From: Skeletonema tropicum
Taxonomy: Eukaryota > Bacillariophyta > Thalassiosirophyceae > Thalassiosirales > Thalassiosiraceae
DNA: 64,000 bases
NCBI GenBank assembly: GCA_037178625.1
Contig: CM074147.1
Coordinates: forward strand, 124,001-188,000
Direction of reading: 5' to 3'
The notes beneath the pieces were generated by a model. It was not told the origin of the DNA, searched no databases, and saw nothing but the letters and a program-made list of their open reading frames with translations. Positions 43,349-53,457 of this stretch are shown one piece after another. The translations under genes and the position numbers were made by a program. How positions within the stretch are numbered: the first letter of the stretch is position 1; the number at the start of each line of letters is the position of its first letter.

Positions 43349-43591
43349 TGTTAGAATAGACGATATAGGAGTTTGTCCCAGCGGTAGTCGCACCGGGACC
43401 GCTTACTCCTTACTTGACTTGTTCTAGCTCGACTCTCGACGGCACGTCGACCAACGCTCTTGTCCGCCCGAATACACAATAGAAGTAAATAGTAAAACCC
43501 CCTTTACTGTGTGGTGTTGTTCCATATAACGTACGTCAATAGACGGTTGGAACGGCATCCACTAAACACTTCTATTACCGTAATTGTAACA
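43349..43591 (+). repeat. 3' LTR of the copia element
   Basis: 243 bp, preceded by the purine tract GAGGGAG, followed by the GAAAA duplication. Differs from the 5' LTR at one position by my reading. Confidence 0.93.
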
Positions 43592-43681
43592 GAAAATGAG
43601 TATTGTAGTGTGATTTGAGATTATCTATTTAGTAAGAGGTAAGAGCACAGATTCCAGCATAGAAGCCAGAAGTACCTACAT

Positions 43682-43866
43682 ATCAATCCAAGGATTCGGA
43701 GTGAATGAAGCCATCCGAATCCTAGGATTCGGAGTGAATGAAGCCATCCGAATCCTAGGATTCGGAAATCCAAGGATTCGATGTGCACCCCCCTTGCGAA
43801 TCCTAGGATTCGGAAATCTAAGGATTCCCCGGCATCGAATCCTAGGATTCGATGTAACAGATCGAC
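43682..43866. repeat. Palindrome array 1
   Basis: Four copies of the perfect 16-bp palindrome CGAATCCTAGGATTCG at 43716, 43749, 43797 and 43836, plus relatives with CCAAGG or CTAAGG in the centre. The array starts ATCAATCCAAGGATTCG and ends GATTCGATGTAACAG. Array 3 (63540-63745) has the same start, the same end and the same internal block GGATTCGATGTGCA. Confidence 0.88.
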
Positions 43867-43883
43867 CTGCATTCTAAAAAAAC

Positions 43884-44105
43884 TTCAAGAAAGTTTCGGT
43901 CATCTTTCGGTCATCTTTCGGTCATCTTTCGGTCATCTTTCGGTCATCTTTCGGTCATCTTTCGGTCATCTTTCGGTCATCTTTCGGTCATCTTTCGGTC
44001 ATCTTTCGGTCATCTTTCGGTCATCTTTCGGTCATCTTTCGGTCATCTTTCGGATTCTGAAAGATGACCGAAAGATGACCGAAAGATGACTGAAACTTTC
44101 TTGAA
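43884..44105. repeat. Minisatellite hairpin, 11-bp units
   Basis: Fourteen uninterrupted copies of TTTCGGTCATC (43894-44047) followed by three inverted copies (GATGACCGAAA). The outer ends are also inverted, TTCAAGAAAGTTTCGG against CCGAAAGA-GACTGAAACTTTCTTGAA. It looks like a small inverted-repeat element whose left arm was expanded. The unit is not a multiple of three, so every frame through it changes with copy number. Confidence 0.9.
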
Positions 44106-44735
44106 CTCTCAAATTGAAACAGCAACAGCAACAGCAACAAGCAACAAGCGTTACCATCATCATCTGTTACCATAAGCACCATAGTAGCCGACTCCTTGAC
44201 GACGCCTCTTCCAAAGATGCTCGTTGTCTCTCTGGTCTTCCAATTTTTCATGAGGGAGAATGGAGAATGATGGCAATTCTCAATTCTGTGCAATTTTGAT
44301 GACAACACAAGAAGGGCAGTCCAACCTTGCGGTGGTGTACTAACTGTCACCACACAAACACGTGTGACTGTTATTTTGTTAGATCGAGTAGAGTAGAGAG
44401 TGATGTTTACACAAAAATTCAAGCAACAACGTTTGTACGCCGAGAATATTTAGTACGAGTTTGAATATATCAATCAAAAGAATGTGTTTGGTTTGAGAGT
44501 GCAATTGGCAGCGACGATCGAGCGGCGTGTACCACCCTCTTTGAGAGCAACGTAAGAATGAATATTGTAGGAGCAACTCTCTGTTCGCTTTGTCAATAGA
44601 ATGACACTGTCCTAATTCGTACGTGTCTATCCACGTAGCAAAAAGATACTCCTCCAAAGCGACGTACAGCAGAGGAGATGATAATATAACGGTGCAATAT
44701 TGTCAAAAGGAATTTGTCTAGTTTAAGGATTAGTG

Positions 44736-44885
44736 ATGATGGCGGCGGCAGCAGATGAGGATGAGATTTTTGTCTACATGGGCGTCGATCAACGAGTGCT
44801 AGATAGTGTGAGACATTTAGAACTCATGAGTCTGTCAAAATATTTCCGAGAAGGGCATTCAAAGTTTCGTCTTCATCTAGTCTGA
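44736..44885 (+). pseudogene. Remnant of a BspA-type leucine-rich-repeat protein N terminus
   Basis: A 49-codon frame, MMAAAADEDEIFVYMGVDQ then VRHLELMSLSKYF, stopped by TGA at 44883. The D-EIFVY-G-DQ-V pattern opens many diatom BspA-like leucine-rich-repeat proteins, where repeats normally follow. None follow here. Short N-terminal relic; could be chance at this length. Confidence 0.45.
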
Positions 44886-45297
44886 TACCAATATTTGAGG
44901 TTGAGGCTTGCCTTATATGCATTCCAAAGTTATTACCAACTGAAGGATTTAGAAATGTGTCGACGAGCTGGAAATAATCGTCAGGTTGGTATTCCAACGC
45001 TGCCACTCGCTGAAAAATATCAGGATGGTTATCTGTGAACAGCATTAAAAGTGGGCTTTCACGGTATCTCATTAAGGATCATCAGGATGCCATCGTGAGA
45101 ACCATCGGAAGGGTGGCGTTTGCTGATGGCTGTGAGCTATCGGAGGCAGAATTTGGAGAAAAACTTTCAGCACTAGAGGAAGACGCATTCATGAACTGAT
45201 ACAAATTGGAACGAATCGTCTTGCCACCTTTCAACGATGTATTCGATTTCTGCCAAAATCTAGTAATAGTAGATTTAGTTGGAGCGACCCACAACAT
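44824..45297 (-). pseudogene. Possible gene remnant, unknown family
   Basis: Two minus-strand frames in the same register (45297-45082 and 45072-44824) are separated by two adjacent stop codons. The second part (FTDNHPDIFQRVAALEYQPD and DYFQLVDTFLNP) reads like folded protein. I do not recognise it. The first frame has no ATG near its start. Confidence 0.25.
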
Positions 45298-46112
45298 ATT
45301 GCCTATTACATATGGAGAGCGGAGAGATGAAATGAATGCAGCAAGTTGTTGTCGCCATGGTTGAAGGTTGTCTCTTGCCTCAAATCTGATTTTGGGGGTG
45401 ATTGAGGAAGAAATTTAAAATCTAGCCTGACGGGCAAGCGGGCTAAATCTCTTTAATGAAAAATTATTTCGTCCACAAAGAGAGTATTTATACCCATTAT
45501 TGAGCACCAAATACAATATAAATACCCAGTTACTTGTCTTGGGGGAGTTCTTGGGGCAAGACTATCTGGATGCCCGCAATCTGGACTACCACAACAATCT
45601 GCTATTGCCACGGAACAAAAATCTCATCAATGGAGCGCAAGATCTTCTGATCCATCATCATCACCACCGCCACCAACACCGCCACCATCACCATCAAATG
45701 GCGCTGCTGTCACCACTCGTAGTCGTAGTCGTAGCCGTAGCCGTAGCCGCCGTGGTCGAAATAACGATGCGTCGTCTCGGGAGAATAAATTATCATCGCC
45801 CTCTCGTGGTGACACGGACATCCACATTCGCCATTATCCGCCAAAACAGCTTCAACATCATCTCTTACGTCATCGTCGTCATCATCACGCCACGACGATG
45901 ATGGCAATGAGAACAGCAGCAATGTCCTCCCTCGTGGTCCTCTCGCTGATATTACTGGCATCACCGACAACAACCGCAGCCACGATGTCGAAAGATCTGA
46001 TAGTGATGAATCAACTCAGCCCAGAAAGAAGCAAAAGACAGTCAAGTCATGCTCTTGTTCAATCGATGGATGCCCCGATTGCGCTCAGGATCTGGAGAGT
46101 GACAACTCCTGC
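45298..46112 (+). other. Coding-like DNA upstream of the 46113 frame
   Basis: From about 45510 one frame gives CPQSGLPQQSAIATEQKSHQ, then SSSPPPPTPPPSPSNG and an RSRSRSRSRSRRGR run. From about 45811 a different frame, continuous with the 46113 CDS, gives LSAKTASTSSLTSSSSSSRH and PRKKQKTVKSCSCSIDGCPD. This suggests one gene with a frame change or short intron near 45815-45830. No start codon is found in the first frame. Confidence 0.4.
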
Positions 46113-47150
46113 ATGGTTGAAACAACACCGAACAATCTTGAGCATCGATTTGAAGCAGTTGATGACAATGGCGGTGACGAAGACGAAGATACAAATAATC
46201 CTGATTATCGTGGCATTTATTATTGCCATCGTAATGTCAACGGTGAAGTTGAACAGAGTAGTGCTAGCGAGGGAATAGTCCGATCAGTATTGGATCATGT
46301 TAGTACCCGTTTGAACGAAGGCGTGATCTTTGGAGATGTCGCTCTCTCTGATGGGACAAGCTTCCGTCATGGACATTCTGACGAAATAATGGATTGCTTG
46401 CGTTTAGCTACCGAGGCATGGACCAGCACATACACATCGAACAGTCAAGACAGCTATCTCTCTACAACAACGGTAGGAGTGTTGTCCAAAAGGGAGCTGA
46501 AAGAGCTGATAGCAGGAGCTGCTATCTTCCATTCAATCAACATCTCCGTATATGATGCTGAATTGAACAAATGCTTTGAGCTGTGTCATCCGCCGAATGC
46601 AGAATCATTGTTGATTCTCACCCAGTATACTGACAAGGATGGGATTCTACGCATTGATCTCAAATTCTCACCTGGGTACGTCGACTATGATCAAGTATTA
46701 TGGGGCAAAGATACCAACCTGTTCCCACGGAAGGATAATGATCGAAACCAATTCTTGCTGAAGAGCGTGCTCGATGTTATACTTGCCAACATTGATCGCT
46801 TCTCCTACAAAGATCACATCTATGGTGTGATTCGGTTAGTACCATTGCATCTCATCAACACCGAAGAAGGAAGAGCTCGGATTCTCGGTAGATTTCTTCC
46901 TGCTGTCGTTGATTGGCTCCTCAATCTGGTTCGACATGGGATCCATCCATCTGAAACACCTCGCGAATGGGTCATGACCATGATGCTTGCCTACAATGAT
47001 GCAGTCCAAGAGGGTGTGCTAGATCCAAATGGCGGCGGAGGCTACGCGCGGATGAAATCCATGATAGTTAAAGATCGAATGGATCTCCATGAAATTGGCG
47101 ACGTTACGCAATATGGCGGTGACGTTAACGTTACGACGATGACGGGATGA
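46113..47150 (+). CDS. Hypothetical protein, 5' end uncertain
   Basis: 345 residues from the first ATG in the frame at 46113, but the same frame is open back to about 45811 with coding-like sequence. The body is not low-complexity. It has an acidic start, a segment DGTSFRHGHSDEIMDCLRLA, a helical stretch LSKRELKELIAGAAIFHSIN, a YTDKDGILRIDLKFSPGYVD strand region and FLPAVVDWLLNLVRHGIHPS. The end is Gly-rich. No catalytic motif or membrane segment is clear. I do not recognise the family. The next feature downstream is a small inverted-repeat element. Confidence 0.5.
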   Translation: MVETTPNNLEHRFEAVDDNGGDEDEDTNNPDYRGIYYCHRNVNGEVEQSSASEGIVRSVLDHVSTRLNEGVIFGDVALSDGTSFRHGHSDEIMDCLRLATEAWTSTYTSNSQDSYLSTTTVGVLSKRELKELIAGAAIFHSINISVYDAELNKCFELCHPPNAESLLILTQYTDKDGILRIDLKFSPGYVDYDQVLWGKDTNLFPRKDNDRNQFLLKSVLDVILANIDRFSYKDHIYGVIRLVPLHLINTEEGRARILGRFLPAVVDWLLNLVRHGIHPSETPREWVMTMMLAYNDAVQEGVLDPNGGGGYARMKSMIVKDRMDLHEIGDVTQYGGDVNVTTMTG

Positions 47151-47770
47151 GGATGATGAGCGGCGGCTGACATTTTCTAGAGGGTAAAAGAGATCAAATA
47201 CATAGACATAGAGTAGAGATGAGTTGGTGAATGTGAATTGTATAAAGGAAAGGCAAAGCAATGAGTTTATGGCATTATTCCCACATGAAACAAACCGGCG
47301 CTTCATCGTCTCATCGGGGCATCGGACTTATGAACTGTTATGTGGCCATACCAACTAATTAATTCAGAAGTCAGCAGAGGCAGAGAGGCAGTGAAATTAT
47401 TTGCCGTCGGCCGCTGCGGCCATCTATGAAACAATCATCTCTTGTGACGACAAAATAAACAATCAACTACTCACCGTTGTTACTCATTGGCCAACTGCTG
47501 CTGCTGCTGCTGCTGACTGCAGCAACATAACTAGCATTCTTGGCATCGGAAGAAGACATTTCGAATGAGGATGATGATGGATGACAACGTCAATTGTAGA
47601 GTACGCTGAAACAAGGCATAACGCTAACGCTAGTACTAGTACGTCTCGGTCTCGGAAGAGCTCTTGCAATGGTTTGCTCGGCGTTTGCGGTGATGTTGAG
47701 CTGAGCGTGACAACTGTAGCCTTCAAACAGTGCTCCGCAAGATTTGAGTGCATCTTGTCTACTTGGGCGT

Positions 47771-47980
47771 GCCGGGATAGTGGATAGTGGGCGCTTTTCA
47801 TGTTATGTTGTTGGCAGCGCCCACGTGGGGCCCACAACTACACATAATCGGGTACAAATGAGCTCAAAATTTTACCCAAATGTTACCCTTATATCGACCA
47901 AACATCCCCAATATTCCCCTGTCAAGCCTCTCCTTAAACCATGCTGTGTTGTTGGCACGCCCACTTGCCCGCTATCCCGG
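47771..47980. mobile_element. Possible MITE with imperfect terminal inverted repeats
   Basis: About 210 bp between CCGGGATAGTGG-AGTGGGCG and its imperfect inverse CGCCCACTTGCCCGCTATCCCGG. GTTGTTGGCA-CGCCCAC occurs near both ends. No clear target duplication. It ends about 15 bp before the duplication of the LTR element at 48000. Confidence 0.5.
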
Positions 47981-47999
47981 TTTGCCTAATCTCTAATCT

Positions 48000-48120
48000 T
48001 GTTAGATTACACGTACGTAGATACAAGTAGAGTACGGAAATACTCTAATCATTATCTTTTATCTCCTATCTAATCTATCAATAGCATCGATTGGAAGTAG
48101 GGAGATCGAGGATACTAACA
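48000..48120 (+). repeat. 5' LTR of the compact element
   Basis: 121 bp, identical to 49346-49466 by my reading. Confidence 0.93.
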
Positions 48121-48148
48121 GGTTATAGAGCCTATACAATCACCAACA

Positions 48149-49282
48149 ATGAAGTTCATTTATGCCATAATTCCATTTGTGAATTTGGCAACCAACGAAT
48201 TTGTTGGCGGCGCAACTCATGCGCTATTAAACAAAATTGTCATTGCCACACCTCCACAAGGTACATGCCATGACAATATTATTAACGGAGCAACAACACT
48301 ACGTGTAGATTCACCAACATTTATCAGTGACACACCTCCTACAAAGCAAACAACATCAATTAGGTACTTACCAGTCGACGACGCCGACGATGTGTACGCA
48401 GCCCATGATAACATGCTACACAACTTGGATACTCTTATTAACACCTTTGACGACTCTGAGCAATCTACTCAGTATGAACCATTTAATTATGAAGACAGTG
48501 ACGAGTATGAGGAATTAGTAGAAACTCTTCCACAACTCCAACACGACCTGGAAACAGCGGGGAAGATTTTTTTAGCAGCAACTCAGCGAAATCATATTGC
48601 ATTTGAGGTTGAGGACGAATACAATACTGATGAAGAAGAGAGTTTCATGAAGCTTGAACCGAAGGTTGAGGACGAATACAATACTGATGAAGAAGAGAGT
48701 TCCATGAAGCTTGAACCGAAGGTTGAGGAAGAATACAATACTGATGAAGAAGAGAGCTCCATGAAGCTTGAACCGACTGAGGTTACAGCAGCGGATATAG
48801 TGCTGAATGATAGCGCGCAGAGGACTCGTATTGGAACTAACAAAATTGAAATTGAGCAGTGGAATTGTGTTGAAACTAAGACAACTGAAGTTGAGCAGAG
48901 GAAACGTATTGGAACTCAAACAACCGATGTTAAGCAGCGGAACTGTATTGGAACTAAGACAACCGATGTTGAGCAGAGGAAATGTATTGGACCTAAGATG
49001 AACGATGTGGATCAGCAGAATATTATTGGAACTAACTCTGGAGTGCAGGCAAAACCGTGGTCGTTTATGATTGACGAAGGTTACCTAGTGGCTGATATTC
49101 CCGTTACCTTAATGCATTCAGGCGATCAAATGGGTCTGTATGGTAGCCAGTGGAATCCTGGGATCGACCGGGGTAACCCAGATGATTCAGTTACAAAAAC
49201 AACCCTTGATTACCCCAATGATGTTGGAGACAACTTGGTCACGTCACTCATTGTAAAGTGGACTTCCTTTGTCCTTTATTGA
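48149..49282 (+). CDS. Novel repeat-containing protein carried by the compact LTR element
   Basis: 377 residues from an ATG 29 bp after the 5' LTR, ending 63 bp before the 3' LTR. Residues 1-60 are mildly hydrophobic (MKFIYAIIPFVNLATNEF). An acidic region follows (VDDADDVY, YEDSDEYEELVETL). Then come three 21-residue acidic repeats built on VEDEYNTDEEESSMKLEP, and five or six degenerate repeats of about 13 residues built on TTDVEQRKCIGTK. The C-terminal 75 residues are a non-repetitive domain (KPWSFMIDEGYLVADIPVTL). It is not a recognisable gag, pol or env protein and has no CCHC knuckle. It could be a captured host gene or a structural protein of the element. The uninterrupted frame between identical LTRs argues for recent function. 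Confidence 0.75.
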   Translation: MKFIYAIIPFVNLATNEFVGGATHALLNKIVIATPPQGTCHDNIINGATTLRVDSPTFISDTPPTKQTTSIRYLPVDDADDVYAAHDNMLHNLDTLINTFDDSEQSTQYEPFNYEDSDEYEELVETLPQLQHDLETAGKIFLAATQRNHIAFEVEDEYNTDEEESFMKLEPKVEDEYNTDEEESSMKLEPKVEEEYNTDEEESSMKLEPTEVTAADIVLNDSAQRTRIGTNKIEIEQWNCVETKTTEVEQRKRIGTQTTDVKQRNCIGTKTTDVEQRKCIGPKMNDVDQQNIIGTNSGVQAKPWSFMIDEGYLVADIPVTLMHSGDQMGLYGSQWNPGIDRGNPDDSVTKTTLDYPNDVGDNLVTSLIVKWTSFVLY

Positions 49283-49345
49283 AAGGATAGAGATGCTATT
49301 TGGTACAATCCGATATCGACTACGTGATATCGAATTGTGGGGGGG

Positions 49346-49466
49346 TGTTAGATTACACGTACGTAGATACAAGTAGAGTACGGAAATACTCTAATCATTA
49401 TCTTTTATCTCCTATCTAATCTATCAATAGCATCGATTGGAAGTAGGGAGATCGAGGATACTAACA
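49346..49466 (+). repeat. 3' LTR of the compact element
   Basis: 121 bp, preceded by a G tract and followed by AATCT. Confidence 0.93.
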
Positions 49467-49471
49467 AATCT

Positions 49472-51125
49472 TGTCGAGCATGTCTTCTCGATTCTTTCTG
49501 GCGAATTTCGATTGCTCACAAGATTGATTTAGGGGCAGTATTCCAGACAAATGAGAATCTCAAATCATCCGTTGGTCCACCAATCACATCGACATGGGAA
49601 TTCCTACATCTTACAGTACACAATCATTCCGAACTATCACTTTCGATCTAAAACCATCCTTTGTCAATTTTCGACTGTTTCTTTTTTTGATCGAGCTAAG
49701 TACATAGCAGGCAGATTATTCACAGTGACTACGCCATTCTACGCCATTTGACCTTTTGGCCGTAACTTTGTCAATAATAGGCCGATTCTTATGGTTCAAA
49801 GACCAATAACTTTCCATTTAGTGAGTTTAGAACGCCTCTGCAACGCGCCATGGTGGTATTCAGACCATTCGCCAAGATATTGGGGGTACCCATTCAGTAG
49901 TATCGACATCGGCCGGCGGCGGCGTACGGTCATCACGCATCACGCATCACACACTCAAAAAAAAAAATCTCCACCATGATGATTCTGAAGGCAAACCATG
50001 GTACCATTGGGCCAATGCACCCAAAACCATGATAAATGGCACCCAGTCTAGACCAATTTTCCATGTAGATTCCGATCATGTAAGCGGCGGCGGTCGAATC
50101 GTGGTCACTGTGATGTTATACGGCTCTAACCGACGCAGACATAAATTCTGCACCTGCCGGGCAACATCATGATATACTCATATTGAATAGAATTCGGTAA
50201 TTAATAGCCATGGTGCATCAAAGACACCTTCCATATATTATGATAATTGATAATTATTGTCAGTTTTATTAATGACATTCCAATTAGACGTAATAATTGA
50301 GTAGTAGGCCGAAACATCCGCTGTTGCTTTGATGCCATCTGGTAGGAATGGTGCTATTAAGAGTCATATGATACCCTGAAACCACTGTATAATGCTCGCA
50401 ACAGATGGCCATTGGTGTTGTGTGGTGAAAGGTCCCCTATTTTGCACAGTGAAAGCACTCAATATCACTTCAAATACTCGTGTATGTGACGGAGTAGGGC
50501 ACCTCATTTTCCATGAAAACATGCTGTATTCCAACCAGTCCAATAATGTTGTAGCCGCAATGAAATAGAGAAATCTGGTCCAACAGTGTTGATTGTTATG
50601 TAATAGTCATCACCTGAATGAGTTTTGGCACCTCTAGATCTTGTATTCTGTCAGATATATGCATTCTCCATTTTTTGATGTATTTTGTGGAAATTTTCCA
50701 TTTTCACCACCTATATTCACCATGCCACTGCATGCGTCATAGAACGCCCAGACACACTCTAGAGGGGATTGATCGCCGCTTAATAGTATATAGTTGGCGT
50801 GTGCAAACCAGTTCGGTGGCGGAGCAGCTCCATCTATTCATCTGAAGACCATATTGGAAGTGCATCATCACACCGATGTCAAAGCGCAATTTTCCGGCAC
50901 CTCTACTTTGGTGTAATAATAAGTAGCGATGGCGTCGGTCGATGACCACCTGAAGGCACCACTTAATAGAAAGGCTATTGGAGAGTGAGTTGCTGCAGTG
51001 GGGCTGTCTAATTTTATGTGTGGGTAGTGTTGTTGATGTCGGCACGTACGGCCGGGTCGAGGTGCGCCATGGTCATCGCTGGTGATTTTTTTCATTATCC
51101 ACTGGGCCTGGGCATCTTCTGGTTA
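49472..51125. other. Gene-poor region
   Basis: No gene recognised. Frames are short and without family motifs. An A run lies at about 49960. No terminal repeats found. Confidence 0.45.
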
Positions 51126-51497
51126 CTCCCTCTGTCCCACAAAAAAGTAGATATCTGATTTCATTTATTTGGCTTAAATTTCATCAATTTTCGTCGAGGA
51201 ATTTGCTATTGCACATCGTTGGAAAGCTTATTTCACGGCGGTTACGATTGAATAGAGGTTGGATGTTGTTAAGCGGATATTTGTGTTGTTATTGTGAGAA
51301 AAGGGGATGAGTTAACCTTAAATATACCACTGATGGAAACTGAAGTGGAAGAAGGAGGGGAAGAAGGAAGCAAGAAGGGGGCCTCTCGGACAATTGTGTA
51401 GGACCTATACAAAGGAATTACTTAGTATTTCTGATATCTACTTTTTTGTGGGACTACGATAAACTTCAAATATCTACTTTTTTGTGGGACAGAGGGA
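51126..51497. mobile_element. Stowaway-like (Tc1/mariner) MITE
   Basis: About 372 bp. The left end CTCCCTCTGTCCCACAAA follows TA, and the right end carries the inverse, with GTGGGACAGAGGGA at 51484-51497. The CTCCCTC-GT-CC start is the Stowaway terminal pattern. The shared stem, CCCACAAAAAAGTAGATAT, occurs a third time inside near 51430, so the right end is doubled. The right-hand TA is not preserved. Confidence 0.75.
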
Positions 51498-53457
51498 ACT
51501 CGAAGTCCCTTGCACGACTATCGTATGTACTACCAGCCAGACCAGCTAATGTAAAACCTATGTAAAACGACCGACTCCCCCAACTCCACTGTTCTCAGAC
51601 CACTTAGCCCAGATTTAGGGGACAACATGGGCAGTTTTCTGGGCGTTTTTACAAATAGGGGGACAAACTGGCCTTTTTCCTCAAAATAAATGTGTTTTAG
51701 TTTGGATTTTTACGCGCAATTTGTTAGGCTCACGTTTCTATGCCAGCGCAGTTTTGGTTTTGAGTTCAACTTTGTCCCCTGATTTTCTACGCACTCGTGT
51801 ACGAGTTCCAGAAGTAACGTGCGTCCCTAATGCCAAAATACAACCTCCCCTTCTTATCTCCCCTAACAACCATGGCATTCGTCGCAGATAGAGAGCCGCC
51901 ACTGTTGTCTACCATACCTATCATCTTTCATGGCAATAGTAGAATTCCAGCATAAAAAGTGACGTGCTGCCGACATCCTCAAGGATCCACTATTCTCCCG
52001 GAGGAGGATGAATCATTGAGCCATGACACAACAAAGATGAGGAATACACGCATCGCTGATGCCGATGGGAGCGGGAGACTTACGGGTTATGATGTTGTGA
52101 ATGAAAGACACTAGAAAACTTGGGAATGTCGAAGATACAATTATTTTGAGCCATCGACTCTTGATATAATGAAGGCAGCGCTCATCTGTGTAAAAGATAT
52201 AGCACAAAAAAGAAGACGGGAAGCCAAGAAGTAATAAGAAAAGAGACTGCATCCGCGACAGTTGCCAGTAGAGGCTCTCTTAGAAATAGCCGGCAAAACG
52301 TATAAAGTGCCCCAATCAAATGACCCGCCATCCATTCTATTATGACAATGAAAAAGATCGTATGTGATGACAATATCATTATAGTGGCATATTTGTCGAA
52401 GAAGAGAATCGAAGAAGACAATCTTATGTTGGAGGGTGGATACGGCTGCTGTCACTCAGTTGATCAGAGAGGCATTCGATGAAGGTGGAGAGGAGTTGTT
52501 TCAGCAGCGGAAATCGAGAAGGTGCGTTTTCTGAAGGTATACTTACCCCACTTCGCTTAGATTTTTCCCTTCCTTGGCCGAACATAAACGTAGTGGCTTC
52601 TTGGGACAAGTGGGTGGCATAGCCTTTACAGTTCTTCCACTCTAAGATCAATTTCCTTGATGAGGGGCATCTTAACTCAAAGGTGGGTAAAGTAATGGAG
52701 AAGGTGAGGCTTTTTATTTGGGTAATGGCAGCGGATTCTTGGCCGTCGGCTGCTAACAAGGTGGCGACGCTTCACTCGAAATCTTGCCTCTTTTGAGTCC
52801 GAATTCAACGACACAGGATGCGTGGTGAAAAGAGCAAAAGAAAAAGCCGTCGGGAGCAGAACAGTTGGCGAACATGCTACAACAAAATGGTGGAAAGAGG
52901 ATTGTTCGAGGACTGCAAAAAGCACAAGACAAAGAAGAAGAAGTCAAAAATGATGCACCAATAAACCAAGAGAAAGCAAGGATATTTAGTTTAATAAACT
53001 ATAATATATAAGTATATTTGCTTGGTATTCTTTGATAGTGCAGTGACTACAATATTACAATACGCACGCAATTTTGGTGTGGGATGTGTGGGTTTTTCGG
53101 TAGGGTTCTGGGTGGGTTGACGAACCTCTGGCTTTTGTCCCCCTTTTTGAAGCAGTCTGTCCTTCCCCGTCAAAGGTTCTCCTTTGTCCCCCAATTCTCA
53201 TGAAACAATACATATTACGACAAAGACGAGAGAGGAGACAGGTGAGCAGCAAAGTCGCAATACAAATCGCCAATACAATAATATCTGGCTTTGAAACAAC
53301 ACTTGCTAACTGGCGGTACTTTGTACTACAACATCTTCGACATCAAAACACAGGAATACAGTGCTACCATGACATATGAAGGAGACGCCGTGTCAAGACG
53401 TTCACACTGGTCAGGAGGGACATCAATATGAAATGATAACCTCGTCAGCTCTTCCAG
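51498..53457. other. Gene-poor region with possible relics
   Basis: No intact gene. Around 52780-52970 a short plus-strand stretch (NLASFESEFNDTGCVVKRAK) reads like protein but is open only for about 60 codons and has no start. Overlapping minus-strand frames have no motif. Confidence 0.35.

Larger units (their letters stand above)
36685..43591 (+). mobile_element. Ty1/copia LTR retrotransposon (CoDi-like), complete but internally broken
   Basis: 6907 bp, bounded by 243-bp LTRs (36685-36927 and 43349-43591) beginning TGTTAG and ending GTAACA, with a 5-bp GAAAA target duplication (36680-36684 and 43592-43596). I find one difference between the LTRs (T to C at the 13th base). The order gag-protease-integrase-reverse transcriptase-RNase H is that of copia elements. 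A purine tract GAGGGAG precedes the 3' LTR. A tRNA primer site could not be identified with certainty. It lies 8 bp upstream of the integrase gene start. Confidence 0.93.
48000..49466 (+). mobile_element. Compact (TRIM-size) LTR element carrying a novel ORF
   Basis: 1467 bp with two identical 121-bp LTRs (48000-48120 and 49346-49466), TGTTAG...ACTAACA ends, and a 5-bp AATCT target duplication (47995-47999 and 49467-49471). GGTTATAGAGCC immediately after the 5' LTR resembles an initiator-tRNA-type primer site, and a G tract (TTGTGGGGGGG) precedes the 3' LTR. The only ORF is a 377-codon frame with no gag, protease, integrase or RT motif. It must depend on another element for copying. Confidence 0.93.

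Noticed and set aside
43682..43866. A CRISPR-like reading of the palindrome arrays.
   Set aside because: Units are 16 bp, spacing is irregular, spacers are shared between arrays and no cas-type gene is present. The context is eukaryotic.
43781..44422. Frames on both strands through the 11-bp minisatellite (for example repeated SFGHLSVIFR).
   Set aside because: They are translations of the repeat itself; 11-bp units keep several frames open without selection.
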